Below are positions 51,856 through 60,911 of a stretch of 64,000 nt of DNA, piece by piece. The first letter of the stretch is position 1. Each line of letters begins with the position of its first letter. The position numbers and the translations under genes are program-made. The notes below the pieces were generated by a model. That model ran no database searches. It saw only the letters and a list, made by a program, of their open reading frames with translations, and was not told the DNA's origin. Source of the stretch: Thalassobacillus pellis (lineage in GTDB: Bacteria > Bacillota > Bacilli > Bacillales > Halobacillaceae); contig NZ_JAFBDO010000003.1 of NCBI RefSeq assembly GCF_016908295.1, positions 496,001 through 560,000 on the forward strand. Direction: 5' to 3'.

Positions 51856-52447
51856 GCTTTATCGCCTCCATGTAATGGGAAATTACCGATTGCGGATCAA
51901 CAGTATCCATTAAGCCAGACATGACGGCAACTCCACCTGCGCCTGTCTTACTCACTTTATGAATGATGCGAGGGGTAATACCTCCAATCGCTATGACAGG
52001 AATATTCACCTGGTTAACGACCCGCTCTAATAATTCTAGTCCACGGGCAGGTTGGTCAGGCTTAGATTTACTGGGAAAGATATGTCCGCACATTACGTAG
52101 TCAGCCCCTGCATTTTCAGCAACGACGGCTTCTTTTTCGGAATGAATAGATTTTCCAATACGTAACGCAGGAAACGCTGTCCGGGCATCAGATGTATTTA
52201 TGCTGTGAAAAGCTAACTGGACACCGGCAACCCCAAGTGCATGCGCCACATCAATGCGGTCATTTATAATTATTTTGGTAGGAGGGATGCCAAGGTTCAT
52301 CATTTGCTCGACACCCTTACCTATATCTTTTGCCGACTTCATTTTTTCCCGCAAATGAAAAAAGTCAACATAAGGTGTCAATGGGGCAGCCCATTCAGCG
52401 AATTTTCCTAATGGCCATTCTCCATTGGAAATAAGATGGAATTCCAT
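51833..52447 (-). CDS. tenI: TenI-type thiazole tautomerase (ThiE-like fold)
   Basis: 204 residues, TIM barrel of the ThiE/TenI family: HLREKMKSAKDI, IIINDRIDVAHALGVAGVQL, IGKSIHSEKEAV, ADYVMCGHIFPSKSKPDQPA and VIAIGGITP. TenI converts the thiazole carboxylate product of ThiG to its aromatic form. It lacks the complete pyrimidine-binding set of ThiE (QLREK, TTxT), and its position between thiH and thiS fits TenI. ATG preceded by GAGGATTAGG. Confidence 0.82.
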   Translation of the reverse strand: MEFHLISNGEWPLGKFAEWAAPLTPYVDFFHLREKMKSAKDIGKGVEQMMNLGIPPTKIIINDRIDVAHALGVAGVQLAFHSINTSDARTAFPALRIGKSIHSEKEAVVAENAGADYVMCGHIFPSKSKPDQPARGLELLERVVNQVNIPVIAIGGITPRIIHKVSKTGAGGVAVMSGLMDTVDPQSVISHYMEAIKRGDTSEW

Positions 52448-52449
52448 CC

Positions 52450-53565
52450 CTAATCCTCTGCTCCAATAATCTGCCAGTCCTTCATCACGGGCTGATATCC
52501 TTTTGAATATAGCAGCTTACGGATAGCGGCAACGCTGCGATCATCGGATATTTCAAATTGACTTTGGGTGTTATCCGGTTCCGAATATCCCCCGACCTCC
52601 GTCGAAGAAGCTGCAGACATTTTAGTGACACCAAGCGGAATCAGTTGATTGCGCAAAAATTCCGATTCTCTTGTGGAGAGTGTGATGCCTGCTCGCGGGA
52701 TGAATAAGCGCAATGCCAGCATTGCCTGTACCAGGTTTTTATCGGTTACATCTGTTTTAGGTTGATAGCTCCCGGCATGTGGTCTCATTCGAGGAAAAGA
52801 AACCCCAATTTCTGTTTCCAAATATTTTGTCTGCAAGTAATCAGCATGAAGGCCGGCTATAAAACTTTCTTTTCGCCAATCATCCAGACCAAGCAATGCC
52901 CCGATATTGACAGAACGCATCCCGGCTTTACACCCTCGCTCCGGGGTATCCAGGCGATAACGATAATTACGCTTCGGCCCTTTGGTGTGAAGCTCGCGGT
53001 AAACTTCCTCGTCATATACCTCCTGATATACAGTTAAGCCATCAATACCACTTTCCACCAGCTCCTCGTACTCCGTGGTATCAAGCGGCTGGATTTCTAT
53101 CCCCACTGATGAAAAATACTTGGATAATACGGTCATGATCTCCTTTAAGTAGGATATGGAAGAATGAATCCGGGATTCACCGGATAAAAGTAGTACATGC
53201 TCAATCCCCATTTCTGTGATTGCTTTTGCTTCCTTCTCTACCTCAGACAGGGTCAACCGCCTTCTTGGAAAAACATTATCCACACTGAAACTGCAATATT
53301 TACAGGTGTTGACACAGTAATCCGATACGTACAGTGGAAGGAACAGCTGCATTGTCCATCCAAAATGCTGTACAGTTTTCTGATGTGCGAGTCTCGCCAT
53401 ATCTTCTAGATACGATTCTGCAGCTGGTGATAACAAAGCAAAGTAATCAGCTGTGGTAAGCATATCCTTTGTCAGGGCAGATTCCACTTGCATGCTGGTT
53501 ACCTCATGAAACTTGGCTGAAAAGGGAATTTGTTTTAGTTTTTCATATTTGTGATAGAAACTCAT
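52450..53565 (-). CDS. thiH: 2-iminoacetate synthase (radical SAM tyrosine lyase)
   Basis: 371 residues. Radical SAM cluster Cys84, Cys88, Cys91 in SDYCVNTCKYCSF; GIEHVLLLSGESRIHSSI; TVYQEVYDEEVYRELHTKGP; and a C-terminal SAASSTEVGGY. It splits tyrosine to dehydroglycine for the thiazole ring. Most aerobic Bacillus use glycine oxidase ThiO for this step. Its ATG overlaps the thiG stop by one base (TGATG). Confidence 0.92.
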   Translation of the reverse strand: MSFYHKYEKLKQIPFSAKFHEVTSMQVESALTKDMLTTADYFALLSPAAESYLEDMARLAHQKTVQHFGWTMQLFLPLYVSDYCVNTCKYCSFSVDNVFPRRRLTLSEVEKEAKAITEMGIEHVLLLSGESRIHSSISYLKEIMTVLSKYFSSVGIEIQPLDTTEYEELVESGIDGLTVYQEVYDEEVYRELHTKGPKRNYRYRLDTPERGCKAGMRSVNIGALLGLDDWRKESFIAGLHADYLQTKYLETEIGVSFPRMRPHAGSYQPKTDVTDKNLVQAMLALRLFIPRAGITLSTRESEFLRNQLIPLGVTKMSAASSTEVGGYSEPDNTQSQFEISDDRSVAAIRKLLYSKGYQPVMKDWQIIGAED

Positions 53566-54341
53566 CAGTCATCCTCCCTTAAAAAGCCAGTCAAAGGAGA
53601 CGAGGCTGCAGCCTGCAAAGCTTGTGCGCCGGGTTCTGCTAAGTACGCGCATCTTCCAGCTTCCACCGCATGGCTGAATGCGCGTGCCATAGCCACCGGA
53701 TCAGCAGCCGTCGCGATTGCAGTGTTAACTAAAACAGCTGCAGCGCCCATTTCCATTGCTTCTGCCGCTTGGGAAGGTTTACCGATCCCTGCATCAACGA
53801 TGATTGGTGCGTCGATTTCTTCAACCATTACTTTGATTAAATCCTTCATTCGAATCCCCATGTTAGATCCAATTGGCGCGCCTAAAGGCATGACTGCAGC
53901 GGCTCCTGCTTCAGCCATCCGTTTACCGGCTGTGAGATCTGGTGACATATAGGGGAATACTTCGAATCCTTCCTCCACAAGCTGTTCTACTGTTTTAAGG
54001 GTTTCACTATTATCAGGGAGCAGATATTTCTGATCGGAAATCACTTCTACCTTAATCCAATTTCCCATCCCGGCAGCTTTAGCCAATCGGGCAATACGCA
54101 CTGCTTCTTCTGAAGTTCTTGCTCCTGAGGTATTAGGCATCAGGGCAATATCACCAGGTAAATCATTCAAAATATACTGCCCGGAACCATTCAAATCTAC
54201 CCGTCTGACGGCTACTGTCACTATTTCAGATTGCGATGCTTCAACAGCTTCCTTCATCTGTCGGTGATCCGCGAACTTACCCGTCCCCAGCAGCAATCTG
54301 CTCTTTAACTGTCTGCCTCCAATTTGTAATACATCTTCCAT
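53565..54341 (-). CDS. thiG: Thiazole synthase
   Basis: 258 residues, TIM barrel: LLLGTGKF, catalytic Lys97 in [61 protein letters not shown] and [11 protein letters not shown]. Combines dehydroglycine, deoxyxylulose phosphate and ThiS-thiocarboxylate. ATG at 54341 after AAGGAGTGATAGAA; an upstream in-frame start (54383) is less likely. First gene after the riboswitch and terminator. Confidence 0.95.
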   Translation of the reverse strand: MEDVLQIGGRQLKSRLLLGTGKFADHRQMKEAVEASQSEIVTVAVRRVDLNGSGQYILNDLPGDIALMPNTSGARTSEEAVRIARLAKAAGMGNWIKVEVISDQKYLLPDNSETLKTVEQLVEEGFEVFPYMSPDLTAGKRMAEAGAAAVMPLGAPIGSNMGIRMKDLIKVMVEEIDAPIIVDAGIGKPSQAAEAMEMGAAAVLVNTAIATAADPVAMARAFSHAVEAGRCAYLAEPGAQALQAAASSPLTGFLREDD

Positions 54342-54404
54342 TTCTATCACTCCTTTTAATGATAAGGAAGAAATCGCTTCCATCCTTGAAGTAAAACTTG
54401 CATT

Positions 54405-54432
54405 AAAAAAAGCCCACCCCGCAGGATGAGCT
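54405..54432 (-). terminator. Riboswitch-controlled terminator
   Basis: On the minus strand GCTCATCC and GGGTGGGC (G-U pairs) form a stem followed by TTTTTTT, between the TPP aptamer and thiG. Confidence 0.85.
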
Positions 54433-54471
54433 TATTGAATACACTTCACACTTGATAAGCATGAAAGTTCC

Positions 54472-54559
54472 AACGAGCTTCCCTACGCAGATACTAATCA
54501 GGTCAGGTTCAAAGGGTCGGAAATACTTCCTCTCAGCCAACTAATGGCACCCCTAGCTG
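54472..54559 (-). promoter_or_regulatory. TPP riboswitch (thi box)
   Basis: On the minus strand: AGCTAGGGGTGCC, GGCTGAGAGG, ACCCTTTGAACCTGA and TAGTATCTGCGTAGGGAAGCT, all conserved thi-box elements; the outer AGCT ends pair as P1. With the terminator downstream it should switch off thiGH-tenI-thiSF when thiamin diphosphate is abundant. Confidence 0.95.
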
Positions 54560-54725
54560 TGTACATATACAAATGTTTTCTATAGTTAGCAGTTTAGCAA
54601 AAAAATTGACATCTTTGAACAGGAAAGTGTAAAAAATACAAATAAGCCCCATTTTGAAAGTGGTTTATTTCTTATTCAGCAGGTTAATGAGAGTTGTAAA
54701 TTTCCAGAATTAAGGAGGAAATAGG

Positions 54726-55655
54726 ATGAAACTATCTAATGATTACATACAGGAAGTAGTTAAAGAATGCCGGCCTTTTGCATCAGATGGAAAAGTCATC
54801 GACCACCTTCCAGGGAAGGATCAATCCCATTTGACCAATCTAGGAATTACGATTGTTACTCCTGAGGGGGAGGTGTATTCAGCGGGGGAAGAAAAACACG
54901 CTTTCTCGATTCAAAGCATATCCAAAATAATCAACTTAATGATGGCCCTGGAGGATTTCGGAGAGGAAACCGTCTTTCAGAAAGTTGATAAAGAACCAAC
55001 AGATGATTTCTTCAATGCTATATCCAATTTGGAAAACTACGATCATCACCGCCCTTATAATCCGATGCTCAATTCAGGTGCTATTGCGATGGCAAGCTTG
55101 ATCAAAGGAAGCACTGTTGAAGAGAGATTCGAAAGGGTGATGGCATTCACGAGAAAAATTACCAGCAACGAAAACGTAAGCATGGATAACGAAGTATATG
55201 AATCTGAAAAAAAGAACGATTCTAGAAACCGCTCACTCGCCTACTTTATGGAGAGCCTGGGCATCCTGCCACACCAGGAGCTTGAGCCCGCATTAGAATT
55301 GTACCTTAAGGTAAACTCCCTGGCTGTTACATCCCATGATTTGGCAAGAATTGGCTGTTTCCTTGCAGAAGGGGGGAAAGTGAACGGCGAACAGGTTATC
55401 CACCCACGCAACGTCCGTATTACTTTAGCCATCATGATGACGTCCGGTATGTATAATGAATCCGGCTCTTTTGCAGTGGATGTGGGTTTTCCTTTGAAAA
55501 GCGGGGTGTCCGGAGGGATTACAGGTGCGGTCCCGGGGAAATTGGGCATCGGAATTATTGGGCCAGCCATTAACCAGAAAGGCAACAGTGTCGCCGGTGG
55601 AAAAGCACTCATTAAACTATCTGAAGATTTATCCCTCAACCTTTTCCAAATGTAG
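54726..55655 (+). CDS. glsA: Glutaminase
   Basis: 309 residues, serine-dependent beta-lactamase-like fold: catalytic Ser64-Lys67 in SIQSISKII, NPMLNSGAIAMASL, NESGSFAVDVGFPLKSGVSG and AVPGKLGIG. Hydrolyses glutamine to glutamate and ammonia. ATG after AAGGAGGAAATAGG. Its product could feed proline as osmolyte, but no regulatory link to the proline operon is seen. Monocistronic. Confidence 0.93.
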   Translation: MKLSNDYIQEVVKECRPFASDGKVIDHLPGKDQSHLTNLGITIVTPEGEVYSAGEEKHAFSIQSISKIINLMMALEDFGEETVFQKVDKEPTDDFFNAISNLENYDHHRPYNPMLNSGAIAMASLIKGSTVEERFERVMAFTRKITSNENVSMDNEVYESEKKNDSRNRSLAYFMESLGILPHQELEPALELYLKVNSLAVTSHDLARIGCFLAEGGKVNGEQVIHPRNVRITLAIMMTSGMYNESGSFAVDVGFPLKSGVSGGITGAVPGKLGIGIIGPAINQKGNSVAGGKALIKLSEDLSLNLFQM

Positions 55656-55826
55656 CCGCGTTAAATTATTCCATTTTCGTTCTCCCATTTTCTGGTTCTC
55701 CTGGGGTAATTAATAGGGATGTAGCATTTCTGTAATCAAAGCGTAAGTTTATGTTGTTATTCTGAGAGGAATTAAAGAAATAAGTAATACTATGTTTAAT
55801 TATCCATTGCCTTGGAGGGTGATTCG

Positions 55827-56762
55827 ATGAAAGGGATTATTTTAGCTGGAGGAAGCGGTACGAGACTTGCACCCAGCACGGATAGTATCAACAAGCATCT
55901 GCTGGCTGTCTATGATAAACCGATGATTTATTATCCATTATCTGTGTTAATGCTGGCAGGGATTACCGATATTTTAATCATCAGTACAAAGGAAGATATG
56001 CCTCGTTTCAAGAAATTGTTGGGAGATGGCAGCTGCCTTGGTATTTCCTTATATTATGAAGCACAAGAGCGTCCAAATGGGATACCGGAAGCATTTATTG
56101 TCGGTGAATCTTTCATTGGCGATGATGATGTGACTCTCATCCTTGGCGACAATATTTTTTATGGCCAGGGACTGACCGATATGCTTCGACAAGCTATCCG
56201 CGAACATCATGGCGCGACTGTATTTGGCTACCGCGTAGGGGATCCGCGCAGGTTCGGCGTTGTCGAATTTGATGAGAATCAGAAAGTCATTTCTCTCGAA
56301 GAAAAACCTGCAGATCCAAAGTCCGATTTCGCTGTGACAGGTCTTTATATCTATGATAACCGGGTAGTGAACATGGCTAAACATCTGGACTTTTCAGAAA
56401 GAGGAGAACTGGAAATAACCGATATCAATAAATTGTACCTTGAAAGGAACGATTTAAAAGTTCAGCTGCTGGGAAGAGGTTTTGCCTGGCTTGACGCGGG
56501 CACCCACGATTCATTGTTCGAAGCTTCCCAATTCATAAAAAATATAGAGCAGCGTCAAGGCTTTAAAGTTGCCTGTATTGAAGAAATTGCCTATTACATG
56601 GGCTACCTCTCAAAAGAGGAATTATTTTTCAAAGGTAAATCGATGGAGAAAACGGATTATGGACAATATCTGATAGAAATTGCAAACCGAAAGCATGTAA
56701 AACAGTATTGGCAGGATGAGATTGACCAAAACCCGATGATAGGATCGATTCCATATGAATAA
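55827..56762 (+). CDS. rfbA: Glucose-1-phosphate thymidylyltransferase
   Basis: 311 residues making dTDP-glucose. N-terminus [105 protein letters not shown] after GGAGGGTGATTCG. The C-terminus is about 20 residues longer than typical RmlA. First gene of a seven-gene operon; overlaps rfbB by 8 nt. Confidence 0.94.
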   Translation: MKGIILAGGSGTRLAPSTDSINKHLLAVYDKPMIYYPLSVLMLAGITDILIISTKEDMPRFKKLLGDGSCLGISLYYEAQERPNGIPEAFIVGESFIGDDDVTLILGDNIFYGQGLTDMLRQAIREHHGATVFGYRVGDPRRFGVVEFDENQKVISLEEKPADPKSDFAVTGLYIYDNRVVNMAKHLDFSERGELEITDINKLYLERNDLKVQLLGRGFAWLDAGTHDSLFEASQFIKNIEQRQGFKVACIEEIAYYMGYLSKEELFFKGKSMEKTDYGQYLIEIANRKHVKQYWQDEIDQNPMIGSIPYE

Positions 56763-57780
56763 AGAAAAAAAGACAATTTTAGTGACGGGGGGAGCGGGAT
56801 TTATCGGCTCCAACTTTGTGACGTATTTTTTGAGAAAATATCCTTCTTATGAAGTTGTAACAATTGACAAGCTTACGTACGCAGGTTCTCTGGAAAACCT
56901 CACCGAAGCAAGAGAATTTGAAAATCATCATTTCATCCAGGGAGATATTGCGGATGAAAAGTTCGTGAAAAAAATATTTTCGACTTATGATATCCACGGC
57001 ATCATTCATTTTGCTGCTGAATCACATGTCGATAAGTCGATTGATAACGCAAGGCCTTTCATCATGACGAATGTCCTTGGCACAGTTAATCTCCTTGAAG
57101 CAGCAAGGCACGATTGGGATGAAAAAGGGGAGCTTACAGACCGGCGTTTCCACCATATTTCCACAGATGAAGTATATGGTTCCCTGCCAGAAACAGGGAA
57201 ATTCACAGAGTCGACCCCATATGATCCGAGAAATCCCTATAGTGCATCAAAGGCGAGTGCAAACTTGCTCGTCAACAGTTATCAGAACACCTATGGAATG
57301 AACACTGTCATCTCCAGCAGCTCTAATAATTATGGACCAAGACAACATGAAGAAAAACTTATTCCAACTATCATCAGAAAAGCATTGGAAAAGAGCGCGA
57401 TACCAATTTACGGTGATGGAAAAAATGTGAGAGATTGGCTTTATGTGGGAGATCACTGCCGTGCACTGGATATGGTCTTCCATTATGGTAAACGAGGGGA
57501 AAGCTACAATATCGGAGGGGGCAATGAACAGACTAATATAGATTTAGCAACTATCATTTGCGATCATCTTGATGAAAGACTTTCAACAAATGTTAATACC
57601 GGAAGCTGCCGGGATTTAATTACATTTGTCAAAGACAGGCCAGGCCATGATTTACGCTATGCAGTGGATGATACAAAAATTCGCCAGTCACTCGGCTGGT
57701 ATCCAGAGAAAAAATTTGAAGACGGCTTGCGGGAGACCGTAGATTGGTATGTGAAAAAGTGGCAGCCTCTCGCACGATGA
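56755..57780 (+). CDS. rfbB: dTDP-glucose 4,6-dehydratase
   Basis: 341 residues, extended SDR: NAD site TGGAGFIG (11-18), [19 protein letters not shown] with catalytic Asp-Glu, Tyr162-xxx-Lys166 (PYSASK), [36 protein letters not shown]. Yields dTDP-4-keto-6-deoxyglucose for the aminotransferase further down. Begins within rfbA and its stop overlaps the next start (ATGA). Confidence 0.95.
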   Translation: MNKEKKTILVTGGAGFIGSNFVTYFLRKYPSYEVVTIDKLTYAGSLENLTEAREFENHHFIQGDIADEKFVKKIFSTYDIHGIIHFAAESHVDKSIDNARPFIMTNVLGTVNLLEAARHDWDEKGELTDRRFHHISTDEVYGSLPETGKFTESTPYDPRNPYSASKASANLLVNSYQNTYGMNTVISSSSNNYGPRQHEEKLIPTIIRKALEKSAIPIYGDGKNVRDWLYVGDHCRALDMVFHYGKRGESYNIGGGNEQTNIDLATIICDHLDERLSTNVNTGSCRDLITFVKDRPGHDLRYAVDDTKIRQSLGWYPEKKFEDGLRETVDWYVKKWQPLAR

Positions 57781-58718
57781 TCTCTATCGTCGTCCCAGTT
57801 TATGGCTGTAAAGCATGCCTGGCAGAGCTTTGTGAGCGTTTGAAACAAACGATGGCGGAACTCCAAAGCGATTATGAAATCATCCTGGTGAACGATCAAA
57901 GTCCTGACGACCCTTGGAAGACCATTAAACAGCTCCATGACTTGGACAGCAAAGTGAAAGGCATCAATCTGTCCCGTAATTTCGGTCAGCACACCGCGAT
58001 TACTGCCGGTCTGGATCAAACCCGTGGTGACTGGGTCGTCGTCATGGACTGTGATCTTCAAGACCGTCCGGAAGACATCAAACTGCTGTTTAATAAGGCA
58101 AAAGAAGGGTACGATGTCGTTTTTGGATCCCGCAAAGTAAGACAGGATCATTTTTTAAAACGTCTTTCATCTAAATTGTTCTATAAAGTATACGATTATT
58201 TTACCGATGAAACGTCGGACCATACGATTGCAAATTTCAGTATAAGCAGGAAAATAGTGATTGAAAATTTCCGTAGGATGCGGGAACAAAACAGGTTTTA
58301 CCCATTATTTTTAAAATGGATGGGCTTCCGCATCACCAGGATTCCCGTCAATCATGGGAGGAGAGAAGAAGGAAAGTCTTCCTACAGTCTCAAGAAGCTG
58401 ATTACTTTAGCGACTGATGTCATTATTTCACAGTCTAATAAGCCGCTTCGTCTATCCATCCAGTTTGGCTTCTTTATCTCACTTTTTTCCTTTCTTTATG
58501 GATTGTGGCTGATATTCAAATATTTTATGCTTGCCGATCCTGTTCAAGGATGGACAAGCGTAATGGTTTCCATTTATTTTATCGGAGGATTAATTTTCTT
58601 TAATTTTGGTATTTTAGGCTTATACATCGGAAAGGTGTTCAACGAAATAAAAGGACGGCCATTATACATTATACGAGAAACTACAGATGACGACGAAGTA
58701 GATGAGGTGATTGAATGA
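57777..58718 (+). CDS. Family 2 glycosyltransferase with two C-terminal membrane helices
   Basis: 313 residues from the ATG overlapping the rfbB stop. GT-A part: [70 protein letters not shown] (DxD-like DCD), and NHGRREEGKSSYSLKKLI. Two helices near residues 215-275 anchor it. This is the DPM/ArnC/GtrB type that moves a sugar to undecaprenyl phosphate. It probably loads the operon's sugar or a partner sugar on the lipid carrier. Confidence 0.88.
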   Translation: MISIVVPVYGCKACLAELCERLKQTMAELQSDYEIILVNDQSPDDPWKTIKQLHDLDSKVKGINLSRNFGQHTAITAGLDQTRGDWVVVMDCDLQDRPEDIKLLFNKAKEGYDVVFGSRKVRQDHFLKRLSSKLFYKVYDYFTDETSDHTIANFSISRKIVIENFRRMREQNRFYPLFLKWMGFRITRIPVNHGRREEGKSSYSLKKLITLATDVIISQSNKPLRLSIQFGFFISLFSFLYGLWLIFKYFMLADPVQGWTSVMVSIYFIGGLIFFNFGILGLYIGKVFNEIKGRPLYIIRETTDDDEVDEVIE

Positions 58719-59401
58719 TGAATTATTTGAGAGAGACCCCCTGGGACAAACGGAATTTTGGCATAGATACTTATGAATTATTGTCCGCAGAGGAGGAAGC
58801 TCTGGCCCAGACAGAACAAACTACCGGACATTTCACCTTGAAGGTGGATCCTTGGCATAATAAAAAAAAGCTGCACGATTACGGCTTTTACTATATGGAT
58901 ACACTGATCAAACCCGCATGTCCGAAACAGGACTTAATTGACTTCAGGGATGACGGAATCACCATCTCTTCTGATGGGGAATTTGAATCAATCAGAGGAA
59001 TTGCAGAAGAAGCATTTATCCATGGCCGATTCCACAGGGACTTTAATATTCAAAGTGAGCTGGCTGACCTGCGCTATGTCAACTGGCTGAAGGATTTATA
59101 TAAAAAAGGGAATGTTTTCTTCCTCTTTTATGATGGAGAAGTGGCCGCTTTTTTTGCTTATCAGGAGAATCGGATCTTACTAATCGGGATGGATAAAAAG
59201 TTTCGCGGGCGTGGATTGTCCAAACCGCTTGTCAGCATGGGCTGTCAATCGTTGTTTGCTAAAGGCCATGACACGCTGATAACGTCGGTTTCCGCCATTA
59301 ATTTCCCTTCCCTGCAAATGTTTTACTCCCTTGGATTCAAGATGAAAGATGCCGAGGAAGTATACCATAAATATAATGTTCATCTCCCTGATGGTGTCTG
59401 A
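58715..59401 (+). CDS. wecD: GNAT acetyltransferase, WecD-like (probable dTDP-4-amino-sugar N-acetyltransferase)
   Basis: 228 residues. The N-terminal half (ETPWDKRNFGIDTYELL ... LKVDPWHNKKKLHDYGFYYM) matches the plan of WecD, in which DxxxFG and the LHDYGFYYMDT region begin the protein. The C-terminal GNAT half has ENRILLIGMDKKFRGRGLSK (acetyl-CoA loop) and INFPSLQMFYSLGF. Adjacent to the WecE-type aminotransferase, its likely job is acetylation of dTDP-4-amino-4,6-dideoxygalactose. Start ATG-ATG after GAGGTG. Overlap with the GT2 gene. Confidence 0.8.
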   Translation: MMNYLRETPWDKRNFGIDTYELLSAEEEALAQTEQTTGHFTLKVDPWHNKKKLHDYGFYYMDTLIKPACPKQDLIDFRDDGITISSDGEFESIRGIAEEAFIHGRFHRDFNIQSELADLRYVNWLKDLYKKGNVFFLFYDGEVAAFFAYQENRILLIGMDKKFRGRGLSKPLVSMGCQSLFAKGHDTLITSVSAINFPSLQMFYSLGFKMKDAEEVYHKYNVHLPDGV

Positions 59402-59404
59402 ATA

Positions 59405-59770
59405 ATGGGGTATGTTTATATTTTTGGTACCATCCTGTTTACTGTATATGGTCAGCTGATGCTGAAGTGGCGGATTGAAAAGTATGGAAGCCTGCCGCAA
59501 GATATGCTCGATAAGGTAGTATTCTTGTTTCGTCTTTTGCTTGATCCCCTAATATTGTCTGGCTTTTTATCAGCCTTTGTCGCTTCAATTTTCTGGATGG
59601 CAGCCATGACAAAGTTCAATATCAGTTATGCCTATCCATTCATGAGCCTGTCATTTGTACTGGTCTTTCTACTGTCCGTACTATTATTCGGCGAGCCTGT
59701 CACTTCCCAGAAGGTGATTGGTCTTGGATTGATCGTGGCAGGCATCATTGTAACCAGTCAATCGATTTGA
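59405..59770 (+). CDS. Four-helix SMR/EamA-type membrane protein (ArnE/F-like)
   Basis: 121 residues with four hydrophobic segments: YIFGTILFTVYGQLMLKWRI, LILSGFLSAFVASIFWMAAM, YAYPFMSLSFVLVFLLSVLL and VIGLGLIVAGIIVTSQSI. The size matches the small-multidrug-resistance fold, used in ArnE/ArnF to flip undecaprenyl-phosphate-aminosugars. Between acetyltransferase and aminotransferase genes, a flippase role for the GT2 product is the best guess. Confidence 0.78.
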   Translation: MGYVYIFGTILFTVYGQLMLKWRIEKYGSLPQDMLDKVVFLFRLLLDPLILSGFLSAFVASIFWMAAMTKFNISYAYPFMSLSFVLVFLLSVLLFGEPVTSQKVIGLGLIVAGIIVTSQSI

Positions 59771-59780
59771 GGTGTTAAAA

Positions 59781-60911
59781 ATGATTCCATTTAACCGACC
59801 ATGTGTTACTGGAAAAGAAAGAGAATACATCCAGGAGGCGATAGGCAATGCCAAGCTTTCCGGCAATGGCCCATTTGGCAGGAAATGCTGTGACTGGCTT
59901 GAAGACCGGCTTGGTACAGAAAGAGCCTTACTGACACCTTCCTGCACCCACGCTCTTGAAATGACGGCATTGCTGGCAGGAATCCAAGAGGGTGATGAAG
60001 TAATATTACCTTCCTACACGTTCGTTTCGACGGCCAACGCATTCGTTCTGCAGGGGGCTAAACTATCGTTTATTGATGTCGAACCGAATACGATGAATAT
60101 GGATGTTAAGCAAGTAGAAAGTGCTGTCACAAAAAACACAAAAGCCATTGTGGTAGTCCATTATGCTGGAGTGTGCTGTGATATGGAGCGTATCATGACG
60201 ATTGCTGAAAAATATGATCTGCTCGTCATCGAGGATGCAGCCCAATCCTTACTTAGCTCCTATCGTGGCAGACCGCTTGGAACGATCGGACACTTCGGAA
60301 CACTCAGCTTTCACGAAACAAAGAATTACACATGTGGGGAAGGCGGAGCACTGTTAATCAATGATAAAAGGTTTATCGACAGGGCGGAGATCATCCAGGA
60401 AAAAGGGACGAACCGCTCGCAGTTTCTGCAAGGGAGGGTCGATAAATATACGTGGCGCGACGTTGGTTCATCCTATCTTCTCAGCGATCTTAATGCTGCT
60501 TATCTTTACGCCCAGCTTGAACATGCTGATGAAATTAATATGGACCGTAAGCATTCCTGGGAAATATACCGCCAGAGCCTGGAACCACTTGCTGCCGAAG
60601 GAAAAATCGAGCTTCCTTATATCCCGGAGGATTGCATGCATAATGCCCACATGTTTTACATTAAAACCCGGGGTGAACAGGAACGAAAAGACTTAGTTAA
60701 CTATCTTTCCGAGAACGATATTATGGCCGTTCCCCACTATGTACCACTCCATTCTTCCGTTGCAGGGGAGAAATACGGAGATTTTGTTGGAAAAGACAGC
60801 TATACGACTAAGGAAAGCGTACGTTTGTTACGCTTACCGTTATATTACAGAATGGGGGAAGAGGTTGTAGGTTATGTTGTCGAGCATATACGAGGCTTTT
60901 ACAAAAAATAA
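59781..60911 (+). CDS. wecE: dTDP-4-amino-4,6-dideoxygalactose transaminase (WecE/RffA type)
   Basis: 376 residues, the length I recall for E. coli WecE. DegT/DnrJ/EryC1 fold with PLP Lys181 in SFHETKNYTCGEGGALL; N-terminus MIPFNRPCVTGKE; LLTPSCTHALEMTALL; PSYTFVSTANAFVLQGAKLSF; IEDAAQ; QEKGTNRSQFLQGRVDKYTWRDVGSS. These are nearly E. coli-like in places. Transfers an amino group from glutamate to dTDP-4-keto-6-deoxyglucose. GAGGTG favours the ATG at 59781 over an upstream GTG. Overlaps the next gene by 38 nt. Confidence 0.93.
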   Translation: MIPFNRPCVTGKEREYIQEAIGNAKLSGNGPFGRKCCDWLEDRLGTERALLTPSCTHALEMTALLAGIQEGDEVILPSYTFVSTANAFVLQGAKLSFIDVEPNTMNMDVKQVESAVTKNTKAIVVVHYAGVCCDMERIMTIAEKYDLLVIEDAAQSLLSSYRGRPLGTIGHFGTLSFHETKNYTCGEGGALLINDKRFIDRAEIIQEKGTNRSQFLQGRVDKYTWRDVGSSYLLSDLNAAYLYAQLEHADEINMDRKHSWEIYRQSLEPLAAEGKIELPYIPEDCMHNAHMFYIKTRGEQERKDLVNYLSENDIMAVPHYVPLHSSVAGEKYGDFVGKDSYTTKESVRLLRLPLYYRMGEEVVGYVVEHIRGFYKK

